Below are positions 13,671 through 20,833 of a DNA stretch of 26,575 nt, piece after piece. The position numbers were made by a program, and so were the translations under genes. The notes under the pieces are model-generated. The model saw only the letters and a program-made list of their open reading frames with translations, did not search any database and was not told the DNA's origin. Origin of the DNA: Thermoleophilaceae bacterium (lineage in GTDB: Bacteria; Actinomycetota; Thermoleophilia; Solirubrobacterales; JACPNS01); the NCBI GenBank assembly GCA_016463365.1, contig JAEMRJ010000018.1:1-26575 (forward strand). Reading direction: 5' to 3'. Position 1 is the first letter of the stretch. Each line of letters starts with the position of its first letter.

Positions 13671-15464
13671 CTACGGCGTCGTGCCGTCGTCCACAAACTT
13701 GCCGATCTCGAGCTCGACCGTCGAGCCCACGTCGGCTGTGCCCTCGGTCGGATCCTGCGAAATCACGTTTCCGTCGTCGGCGTCGTCGGTCACGTCAGTG
13801 GTCGTGGAGTTGACCTCGAATCCGGCTTCTTCGAGCTGTGCGATCGCGGTGGACTTCTTCAGACCGACCACGTCGGGCACCTCGTTCTGGCCCGAGGCGA
13901 CCGAGAGCTTGATCTTTGATCCCTCGTCGGCCTTTCCGCCCGAGGCCGGCGACTGTTTGGTGACCTCGTTTTCGGGTTTCGCGCTCTGTACCTCGGTGGT
14001 CGAGACCTCGAAACCTGCGTCCTCGAGTTCCCTCGTTGCGGCGTCGACGTCCTGCCCGAGCACATCGGGAACTGTGATCTGCCTGGGACCCTTGCTGACG
14101 AAGAGCTGCACTTCGCTCCCCTTCTGGGCCTTCTCTCCGGTGCCCGGGACGGTGCGCGTGCACTTGCCCTTGGCGATGTCGGGATCGAACTCCTTTTCGA
14201 CCTTCACGGTCAGGCCCTGGGCTTCAAGTTGCTTGGTCGCCTCGGCCTCGCTGAGGCCCTCGACATCTGGCATCGTCACCTCGCCCGGCCCGGAGCTGAC
14301 ATTGAGGATCACCGTCGAGCCCTTCTTGGCCTTGTTGCCTCCGGTCGGGCTCTGGCTGATCACCTCGCCGACAGGAGCCTTGTTGACCTGCGAGAAAACC
14401 TGGCTCTTGAAACCGGCCTCGGCGATCCGTGACTGGGCGTCGCCGGCGGCGCGGCCCACGACGTTTGGCACCTCGGCTTTGTTTCCGACTAGGAAGAAAT
14501 ATGCGAGACCGGCCAGCAGGAGCGCAGCGGCGATTCCGGCGGCGATCAGCCAGTTGCGACGTCTGTTGTTCTGCGCGGCGGTCGGGGTGGCTGCCACAGC
14601 GTCGCGCATCTCAGTCTTGCCCGCCGGCGCCCCAAGATTGTCGCGCGCGCGCTCAAGCGCCTGAGAGAACTCATCGGCATTGGCAAATCGTTCGACCGGC
14701 GACTTTGCCATCGCCTTGAGCACAACGGCATCGAGCACCGGGGGCACCGCCGCATTGACGGCTGTCGGGCGCGGCGGCGGTTGGTTGATGTGCTGAAGCG
14801 CGATCGCCACGGAAGACTCGCCGTCGAAGGGCACCTTGCCGGTGAGCATCTCAAAGAGCACGACGCCGGTTGAGTAGAGGTCTGAAGTGTTGGCGACGGC
14901 CTTGCCCTGGGCCTGCTCGGGGGAGATGTACTGCGCCGTCCCGACCATCTGGCCGGTCTGGGTCAGGTCCCCGTCGACGGGATTGTGCGCAATCCCGAAG
15001 TCCGTGACCTTGACGTTCCATTCGTCGTCAATCATCACATTCTGCGGCTTGATGTCGCGATGCACGATGCCCTTTGCATGCGCGAAACGCTCGGCCGCGA
15101 GGATCTGCAGGCAGATGTGGATGGCGAGCTTCGGATCAAGCGCGCCCATCGCGACGACCACGTCCTTGAGCGTGCGCCCCGGCAGGTACTCCATCGCGAT
15201 GTAGTAGGTCTCGCCGACCTTGCCGCGGTCGAAGACGTTCACGACGTTCTTGTGTTGCAGGCCGGCGGCGGCCTGGGCTTCGCGCTCGAAGCGCGTCACG
15301 AATGACTGGTCGGCGGCGAAGCGCTCGTGCATCACTTTCAGGGCGACCGGGCGACCGAGGTGCTGGTCGTCGCAGAGATAGACGTCGGCCATCCCACCCG
15401 AGCCGATACGGCCGCGCACCGTGTAGCGGTTGTCGATCAGAGTTCCGTTTGCGAGCACACTCAT
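13671..15464 (-). CDS. pknB: PASTA-domain Ser/Thr protein kinase PknB
   Basis: PknB phosphorylates cell-wall and division proteins in response to muropeptides or lipid II sensed outside. The 597 residues are arranged as follows. Kinase domain about 14-270: GSGGMADVY loop, Lys43, HRDIKPQN with Asp137, DFG Asp155, and activation loop DLTQTGQMVGTAQY, whose Thr168 and Thr170 match the TxT autophosphorylation pair of mycobacterial PknB. Then come a juxtamembrane linker, a membrane helix at about 305-326, and four PASTA repeats at about 331-392, 395-458, 462-525 and 528-589, each beginning with VPxVxG-like sequence (MPDVEG in the second). A single outer cysteine, Cys435, lies in PASTA 2. The start is supported by AGGAG 6 nt upstream. 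The gene is 55 bp downstream of pbpA and 47 bp upstream of ddl. The neighbouring pstP product is its expected phosphatase. Confidence 0.97.
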   Translation of the reverse strand: MSVLANGTLIDNRYTVRGRIGSGGMADVYLCDDQHLGRPVALKVMHERFAADQSFVTRFEREAQAAAGLQHKNVVNVFDRGKVGETYYIAMEYLPGRTLKDVVVAMGALDPKLAIHICLQILAAERFAHAKGIVHRDIKPQNVMIDDEWNVKVTDFGIAHNPVDGDLTQTGQMVGTAQYISPEQAQGKAVANTSDLYSTGVVLFEMLTGKVPFDGESSVAIALQHINQPPPRPTAVNAAVPPVLDAVVLKAMAKSPVERFANADEFSQALERARDNLGAPAGKTEMRDAVAATPTAAQNNRRRNWLIAAGIAAALLLAGLAYFFLVGNKAEVPNVVGRAAGDAQSRIAEAGFKSQVFSQVNKAPVGEVISQSPTGGNKAKKGSTVILNVSSGPGEVTMPDVEGLSEAEATKQLEAQGLTVKVEKEFDPDIAKGKCTRTVPGTGEKAQKGSEVQLFVSKGPRQITVPDVLGQDVDAATRELEDAGFEVSTTEVQSAKPENEVTKQSPASGGKADEGSKIKLSVASGQNEVPDVVGLKKSTAIAQLEEAGFEVNSTTTDVTDDADDGNVISQDPTEGTADVGSTVELEIGKFVDDGTTP

Positions 15465-15470
15465 CTTCAG

Positions 15471-15477
15471 CTCCTTA
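15471..15477 (-). promoter_or_regulatory. Ribosome binding site of pknB, within a duplicated 10-mer
   Basis: On the minus strand TAAGGAG precedes the pknB ATG by 6 nt. The 10-mer GGAGCTGAAG containing its core occurs twice in the 55 bp gap, at 15465-15474 and 15490-15499. Only the copy next to the ATG is at working distance. Confidence 0.6.
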
Positions 15478-15519
15478 TTGGCCAGAGAGCTTCAGCTCCC
15501 TGCCGCACAAAACCTTCCT

Positions 15520-16962
15520 TCATCGATTTCGAAGCAAATACTGCAACACGTCACGAGCGATCGGAGCTGCGACGACGCCGCCGAACTCCTGTGTTTTTTC
15601 GATCGTCACGGCGACGGCGTACTGCGGATTGTCGTAAGGCGCGAAGCCTATGAACCAGGCCTGGTTGCCGCCACGCACCTCGGCGGTCCCGGTCTTTCCG
15701 GCCATGCGCAGACTGCCCACGTTGGCGGCCGTACCGGTCCCCTCTTCAACGACTTTGCGCATCATCTTGTTCAGCTCTGTCGCGGTTTCACGCTTCATCA
15801 CCCGCGTCGCGCGCTCGGGCGAGACTGTCAAGGTCGTGCGCCCGTACTCGTCGCGGAACTGTCGCGCGAGGCGCGGCTCCATGCGCACGCCGTCGTTGGC
15901 GACGGTCGCTGCAACGGTCGCCATCTGAATCGGTGTCACGGCCAGCCGCTCCTGACCGATCGACGTGCGGGCGAGGTCGATGTTCGCATCGGCGGGCAGC
16001 AGATCGCCCTCGGCGTCGCGCAGGCCGCTGGAAAGCAACTGACCCGGTGGAAGATCAATTGGTGGTGGTTCGTAGAAGCCGTAGCGCTTCATGTATTCGA
16101 GCAACCGCTCCTTCCCGAGGTCAACCCCGATGTTTCCGAACGCGGTGTTGACCGAAAACGTCAGCGCGCGCTCCAGCGTCGTCGGCCCGAACTGTTGGTT
16201 GAAGTCGTTCTGCAGCGGCTTGCTGGCGAAGGTCTGGGGCGAGTTGCCGTCGACGGTGCTGTCAAGGGTCATCACTCCGCTGTCGAGCGCCGCCGTTGCC
16301 GTCACCACCTTGAACGTCGAGCCCGGCGGGTAGGTGGCGTCAGAAACACGGTCGACCAGCGGAGAATTCACCTTGTCGGCGTTCAGCGCTTTCACCCCGG
16401 CCTCCGTGCCCATCGCACCGGGCGGAAAGCCGGGGATGCTGACGTAGACCGGGATGCGCCCGGTGCGCGGCTCCATCACGACCACTGCGCCCTTGCGCCC
16501 GGCCATCTGCGTCTGCGCAAGCTGCTGCGCGCCACGGTCGAGGTTGGTGAGCATGTTCTGTTCGTCCCCGCCGCGCCCGAGCAGTTGATCGAGGATCGAC
16601 ACGACGCTCTTGGTACGTCCGGTCAAGCGATCGTCGTAGTACTTCTCAAGGCCGCTCTGGCCGTAGAACGCAAACGAATACCCGACCGGGTGCGCAAAGA
16701 GCTCGCCCATCGGGTAGCGCCGCACGTACTCGCCGTCAGAGCGCTCAACGCTGCGTGCGATCGTCCGTCCGCTCTCGGTGAGGATCGTCCCGCGCGGCTG
16801 CTTGGCGTTCTTCTGCGCCGGGATCTTGTTCAGCGAGTTCTGGTTCAGGGAACGAGCCTCAAACACGGTCCAGCGCGCCGTGTAGAAGGCGAGCAGCGCA
16901 AACAGAAAAACCACGACAAAGAACACGCGCCGGATCGGCTTGTTCATCTTCTCGGCGCCCAT
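15520..16962 (-). CDS. pbpA: Penicillin-binding protein 2 class B transpeptidase
   Basis: This is a 480-residue membrane-anchored D,D-transpeptidase that cross-links peptidoglycan made by the neighbouring RodA. A cytoplasmic N-terminus is followed by one membrane helix at about 12-29 and a dimerisation/pedestal region (RGTILTESG at 57-65). The transpeptidase domain spans about 155-480. All three active-site motifs are intact: Ser215 in STFK (215-218), SVN at 270-272 and KTG at 423-425. The overall length and the short pedestal match the actinobacterial PbpA group rather than the longer FtsI group. The gene begins 4 bp after the rodA stop, so the two are almost certainly one transcript and act as a polymerase/transpeptidase pair. 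A second ATG lies 15 bp further in; the first is preferred because GGTGAT precedes it at a usable distance. Confidence 0.95.
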   Translation of the reverse strand: MGAEKMNKPIRRVFFVVVFLFALLAFYTARWTVFEARSLNQNSLNKIPAQKNAKQPRGTILTESGRTIARSVERSDGEYVRRYPMGELFAHPVGYSFAFYGQSGLEKYYDDRLTGRTKSVVSILDQLLGRGGDEQNMLTNLDRGAQQLAQTQMAGRKGAVVVMEPRTGRIPVYVSIPGFPPGAMGTEAGVKALNADKVNSPLVDRVSDATYPPGSTFKVVTATAALDSGVMTLDSTVDGNSPQTFASKPLQNDFNQQFGPTTLERALTFSVNTAFGNIGVDLGKERLLEYMKRYGFYEPPPIDLPPGQLLSSGLRDAEGDLLPADANIDLARTSIGQERLAVTPIQMATVAATVANDGVRMEPRLARQFRDEYGRTTLTVSPERATRVMKRETATELNKMMRKVVEEGTGTAANVGSLRMAGKTGTAEVRGGNQAWFIGFAPYDNPQYAVAVTIEKTQEFGGVVAAPIARDVLQYLLRNR

Positions 16963-16966
16963 CGGC

Positions 16967-18280
16967 TCAGATCACCCCGCCCGCGCCGGCGTCATCGCGC
17001 CGCGCGTTGTTCGAGATGACCATCAGCAGTGCCACAAGAATGAAGTTGGCCACGATTGAGCTGCCGCCGTAGGAGACGAACGGCAACGTGACTCCGGTGA
17101 GGGGAATCACGGTGGTGACGCCGCCGACGATCACGAACACCTGCAGCGCAAATACGAACGTGAGCCCCGTCGCCAGAAGCTTGCTGAAAGCGTCGCGCGC
17201 AATCATCGCCGTCTTCATGCCGCGTTGGATGAACACCAGGTAGAGCAGCAGCAGACCGACCGCCCCGATCAACCCGGCCTCGCCCGTGAACAGCGCATAG
17301 ATCGAGTCGGTCTGCACCGCCGGGAGGATCGGCGAACCGCCGACGCTGATCAGCGACTGCCCGAAGCCGGTCCCGAGAACGCCACCGTCAGACATCGTGA
17401 ACAGCCCCTGGGCGATCTGGTACGAACCGCCGTCGGCCCTGAACAGCTCCGGATCCAGCGGGTTCTGCCAGATGTCAGCGCGCGCCTGAATGTGGCCGAC
17501 CGTGGCCGAGAAGAACATGAAGCCGAAGATGAACATCGCAAGGCCCAGCACCACGTAACTGAGCCTCCCGGTCGCGACGTAGAGCAGCGCCAGGAATCCG
17601 CCGAAGAACATCACCGCGCTGCCGAGGTCGCGGATGAATACGAGCATCACCATCGCCATCGCCCAGATCACGATCATCGGGCCGAAGAATCCCAGCGGTG
17701 GAAAACTGATCCCGAGAAAGCGCCGCTCCTGCGTCACGAGAATCTCGCGCGTTTCAGCCAGGTATGCGGCGACAAAAATCACGATCGCGAGCTTCGCGAG
17801 CTCGGTCGGCTGAAACGACAGCGGCCCGAGATTGATCTGCAGATAGGCGCCGTTGACGACGCCGCCGGTCAGCCGCGGGAGCATCAGCAGGATGAACGCA
17901 CCGATCGCGATCGTGTAGCGGTAGCGCTCGAGAATTGAGATGTCGCGCACAAGCGTGACGGTCGCCATGAATCCGACGAGCGCCAGCACGAACCACTGCG
18001 CCTGTTCGCGCGCGAGTTCGGGATCGATCCGGTAGATCGTCACAATCCCGATCCCTGCGAGCGCAGCCGTGATCGGGTAGATGTACGGGTCTGCGTCGGG
18101 CAGGCGCCAGCGGATGAAAATGTGCCCGACCAGGCAGAGCACGAGGAAGATCGCGCCGTAGGTGACAGTCAGGTCGTTGACCTGCGCTTCGCGCGCGATC
18201 AGCACTCCGGCGAAGCCGGCGGCAGTGGCCAGGGCGACCGGCAGAAGGCCGAATAGCTCGCGGTTGCGCGCGCTGAGCAT
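16967..18280 (-). CDS. rodA: SEDS-family peptidoglycan glycosyltransferase (RodA/FtsW)
   Basis: SEDS proteins polymerise lipid II into glycan strands in the membrane and need a class B penicillin-binding protein as partner. The 437 residues are mostly hydrophobic, with roughly 12 membrane segments. Visible SEDS signatures are LSFQPTELAKLA (Gln-Pro-Thr-Glu before TM helix), RDLGSAVMFFGGF in the centre, the large outer loop with GTGFGQS, TDSIYALFTGEAGLIG, and the final VSYGGSSIVANF. Position between pstP and pbpA matches the rodA gene of actinobacterial clusters, so RodA is favoured over FtsW, which normally lies in the dcw cluster. The ATG is 12 bp after the pstP stop. The start residue is consistent with the family, which has a short cytoplasmic N-terminus. 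Confidence 0.95.
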   Translation of the reverse strand: MLSARNRELFGLLPVALATAAGFAGVLIAREAQVNDLTVTYGAIFLVLCLVGHIFIRWRLPDADPYIYPITAALAGIGIVTIYRIDPELAREQAQWFVLALVGFMATVTLVRDISILERYRYTIAIGAFILLMLPRLTGGVVNGAYLQINLGPLSFQPTELAKLAIVIFVAAYLAETREILVTQERRFLGISFPPLGFFGPMIVIWAMAMVMLVFIRDLGSAVMFFGGFLALLYVATGRLSYVVLGLAMFIFGFMFFSATVGHIQARADIWQNPLDPELFRADGGSYQIAQGLFTMSDGGVLGTGFGQSLISVGGSPILPAVQTDSIYALFTGEAGLIGAVGLLLLYLVFIQRGMKTAMIARDAFSKLLATGLTFVFALQVFVIVGGVTTVIPLTGVTLPFVSYGGSSIVANFILVALLMVISNNARRDDAGAGGVI

Positions 18281-18292
18281 GATCGACTCGCG

Positions 18293-19579
18293 CTAGGGCG
18301 CTGTCGCGCCGCCGCTGTCGTTGCCCGGGGCAGACCCGTCAACGCTCTGCTGACTGATCTCGCCCCGCTCGATCTGTCCGGCCAGATCGAGCGCATCGCT
18401 GCGTGTGCGCAGCTTGTGGTCGAGGATCCGCTCGCGGGTGGCCGCAGGGAGATCGCTGACCGGCGTGCTGGTGACAAAGTCGCGTGTGTAGAGCTGAATG
18501 CTGAGCGGCAACTCGTAAGGCAGTCCCCGGAAGACCGTGACCAGCCCCTTGTCGTTGCCGCCGATGAAATAGACGTTCAGCGACCCGACGACCGCACCAA
18601 AGATGCCGATGATCAGGACGATCGAAATGATCACTCCGCCGACCCAGCGGCGTGAACGCTTGGACTGCTCGCGACGCGCGTCGAAGGCGCGTGACGGCGA
18701 GGGCGCGGTCGGCGCGCTGCCGTTGGCTCCGGCTGCGGTCTGCGGCCGTGCTGCCGGGGGCGCTACGGCAGGGGGCGCTGCAGCGGGCTCGGAGCCTGCG
18801 ACCACCGCTGGTACGACCACCGTGTCATCCGCGCTCGGCGCGGCCGGTGGCGCCGCCTTCGAGCCAGCGCCGTCGATCCTGAAGGCGACGACTGTGATGT
18901 TGTCCACGCCGCCGTTCTCGTTGGCCTTGCGGATCAGCGTCTCGGCAACTTCCTGCATCGGCCTGCCCGAGCCCATCTCCTCGGCGATGATCGCCTCGGA
19001 AACCATGCCGGTCAGGCCGTCGCTGCAGATCAGATATGTGTCGCCGGGCTTGACGCCGTGGCTCAGCGTGTCGATCTCGACTTCGTCCTCGGGACCGAGC
19101 GCGCGGGTGAGGATTGAGCGTTGCGGGTGCACCTCTGCTTCGGCTTCGGTGATTGCACCGCGGCGCACCATTTCGCCGACCAACGAATGGTCGCGGGTCA
19201 GGCGCTCGAGCTCGCCCTCGCGCAGGCGGTACGCGCGACTGTCTCCGACGTGGGCGATCGTCAGTTCGTCGTCTCCGAGCAGCAGCGCAGTGAGCGTGGT
19301 CCCCATGCCTTTGAACTCATCGCTGGAGACTGACTTCTTGTGGATCTCGAGGTTGGCGTGACGCACGACACCGGCCATACGCGGCTCGGGCGCGAGGGTT
19401 TCGTCGAGCGGATCCTTGAAGGAGTCGACGGCGATCTTCGAGGCGACCTCGCCGGCCTTCGCGCCGCCCATCCCGTCGGCGACGACAAACAAGGGCGAGC
19501 GCACGTAGTACGAGTCCTCATTGGCCTTGCGCACGCGTCCGACGTCGCTGGCGGCCGCGAATTCAGTGACGCGCAGCAT
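18293..19579 (-). CDS. pstP: PP2C-type Ser/Thr protein phosphatase PstP
   Basis: PstP dephosphorylates the cluster's kinases and their targets. It has 428 residues. The PP2C domain (about 1-236) has NEDSYYV at 20-26, VADGMGGAKAGE at 33-44 (metal-binding Asp35/Gly36), MGTTLTAL, HVGDSRAYRLR at 110-120, CSDGLTGMV with Asp187, and GGVDNITV with Asp226. A low-complexity Ala/Pro linker runs from about 240 to 298. One membrane helix follows at about 313-338, with an outer domain of about 90 residues (VFRGLPYELP) ending in a Gly/Ser/Ala-rich tail. This membrane-anchored architecture matches mycobacterial PstP, though the outer part is short. The ATG is 13 bp after fhaB and 12 bp separate it from rodA, consistent with one operon. 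Confidence 0.95.
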   Translation of the reverse strand: MLRVTEFAAASDVGRVRKANEDSYYVRSPLFVVADGMGGAKAGEVASKIAVDSFKDPLDETLAPEPRMAGVVRHANLEIHKKSVSSDEFKGMGTTLTALLLGDDELTIAHVGDSRAYRLREGELERLTRDHSLVGEMVRRGAITEAEAEVHPQRSILTRALGPEDEVEIDTLSHGVKPGDTYLICSDGLTGMVSEAIIAEEMGSGRPMQEVAETLIRKANENGGVDNITVVAFRIDGAGSKAAPPAAPSADDTVVVPAVVAGSEPAAAPPAVAPPAARPQTAAGANGSAPTAPSPSRAFDARREQSKRSRRWVGGVIISIVLIIGIFGAVVGSLNVYFIGGNDKGLVTVFRGLPYELPLSIQLYTRDFVTSTPVSDLPAATRERILDHKLRTRSDALDLAGQIERGEISQQSVDGSAPGNDSGGATAP

Positions 19580-19592
19580 CTAGTACCGAACC

Positions 19593-20060
19593 TCACTCCT
19601 CATATCTGAACTCAGTGTCGCCAATTGTGATTTTGTCGCCCGGGGAAAGTCGCTGCGGGCCCTCGGCGCGGGTGCCGTTGAGGTAAGTCCCGTTCGTCGA
19701 GCCGAGGTCTTCGAGAAAGTTATACGGGCCGCGCGGCGTGATCCGCGCATGCCGTGCCGACGCGAAGACGTCATCGACGATCACCTCGGCCGGCTTGTCG
19801 CGCCCGAGCAACAGCCCGCCGAGCAGATCGAACGAGCTTCCGCTCTCGTATTTGTTTGCCGCCACCACCACCAGTCGCGGCTTCACGCCGCGCTTGAGGT
19901 CGATCGGAGCCTGACCCTCGCCGTGGTCGAGCAACGGGTCGAAGTCCGCGCGATCGCTGCCCACCAGGTCGCGCGACGAGCTGCGTACGACCCAGACGAT
20001 GAACAGGAAGAGCAGCAGGAGGAACACAAATTTCAGCGCGACTGCGATCGGATCGTCCAT
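19593..20060 (-). CDS. fhaB: Membrane-anchored FHA-domain protein FhaB
   Basis: FhaB is a small adaptor that binds phosphothreonine on partner proteins and helps localise cell-wall synthesis enzymes. The 155 residues comprise an N-terminal membrane helix (about 6-26), a linker with many Asp residues, and a C-terminal FHA domain (about 62-154). Phosphothreonine-binding landmarks are LLGRD (Gly86-Arg87), the SARHARI segment (Ser101, His104) and the loop GSTNGTYLNG (Asn123-Gly124). The size and layout agree with FhaB/FipA of actinobacteria. The ATG is 5 bp after the fhaA stop and the stop is 13 bp before pstP, so cotranscription is expected. The FHA core is complete, so binding activity is likely. 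Confidence 0.94.
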   Translation of the reverse strand: MDDPIAVALKFVFLLLLFLFIVWVVRSSSRDLVGSDRADFDPLLDHGEGQAPIDLKRGVKPRLVVVAANKYESGSSFDLLGGLLLGRDKPAEVIVDDVFASARHARITPRGPYNFLEDLGSTNGTYLNGTRAEGPQRLSPGDKITIGDTEFRYEE

Positions 20061-20065
20061 GCCGA

Positions 20066-20833
20066 CTACTCCAGCACGAACTTCAGAACAGTGTTGCCGA
20101 GTTCGATCACATCACCCGAGCGCAGCGGGGTCGGCGCAGCGAGCTGACCACCGTTCATGCGCGAGCCGTTGGTCGACCCCATGTCCGCGACGACCCAGTC
20201 TCCGCCTTCCACGCGAAACTGGACGTGCGTGCGGGAGATGTTCGGGTCGTCCAGCCGGATGTCAGCATCGCGGCCACGGCCGATCACGGTCGACGGCGGC
20301 GTCAGTGCGAAGCGGCGGTCGCCGGATTCGAGCACTGCCCGCGGTGCGACCGGGGCGCCGGGTTGCTCGAGGTCGGTCGGTGGCGCCTGCAGGTCGCGCA
20401 CGTTGTAGACCTGCGTGTGTCCTGTCGGCGGTTGCGGATCGACTGTTTGAACTTCGGCCTCGGGAGCATCTGCCAGTCGTGCCTGAATCCCGAACAGGCC
20501 GAGTTCGAGCCGGTCGTCAGTGTCGAAGTCGACGGTCGGGCGACTGATCAGCGAATAGCCGCGCTTGCGCGCGTGCTCGAGCAGGTAGAGCGACAGTTCG
20601 CGCTGGAGCCCGTCCTCGTAGTGGGCGAACTGTTCGCGATCCTGCGGCGAGAGAAACACGGTGTATTCATTCGGTGCGTACGTGCGCGAGATCGACGCCG
20701 CGCGGTGCGAATCCATCTCGCGCGAGAGTTTGCGCGCAAGCTCGATCGGTTGCACCTCGGACTTGAAGGCAGACTTGAATCCGCCCTCAATCAGGCGCTC
20801 GAGCTTCGATTCAAAATTCTTGAGGAAATTCAC
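20066..20833 (-). CDS. fhaA: DUF3662 and FHA domain protein FhaA
   Basis: FhaA is a soluble adaptor that in actinobacteria recognises phosphorylated kinases and the MviN/MurJ pseudokinase region, slowing cell-wall synthesis. The 255 residues have an N-terminal DUF3662 domain (about 1-118; FESKLERLIEGGF, VQPIELARKL, RTYAPNEYTVFLSP). A linker of about 50 residues with Pro/Gln/Ala follows, much shorter than in many relatives. The C-terminal FHA domain (about 172-255) has IGRGRDADIRL, ISRTHVQF (Ser200, His203) and GSTNGSRMNG. The start codon is GTG, overlapping the TGA of the upstream kinase as GTGA, which implies translational coupling. fhaB begins 5 bp downstream. Identity is secure from the domain pair and gene order. 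Confidence 0.94.
   Translation of the reverse strand: MNFLKNFESKLERLIEGGFKSAFKSEVQPIELARKLSREMDSHRAASISRTYAPNEYTVFLSPQDREQFAHYEDGLQRELSLYLLEHARKRGYSLISRPTVDFDTDDRLELGLFGIQARLADAPEAEVQTVDPQPPTGHTQVYNVRDLQAPPTDLEQPGAPVAPRAVLESGDRRFALTPPSTVIGRGRDADIRLDDPNISRTHVQFRVEGGDWVVADMGSTNGSRMNGGQLAAPTPLRSGDVIELGNTVLKFVLE

Noticed and set aside
15430..17019. A 529-residue plus-strand open frame antisense to pbpA
   Set aside because: The minus strand encodes a complete PBP with STFK, SVN and KTG motifs. The antisense product is Arg/His-rich without recognisable features.
16967..18280. SEDS protein as FtsW
   Set aside because: Its position between pstP and pbpA is that of rodA. ftsW normally lies with mur/fts genes, which are absent here.
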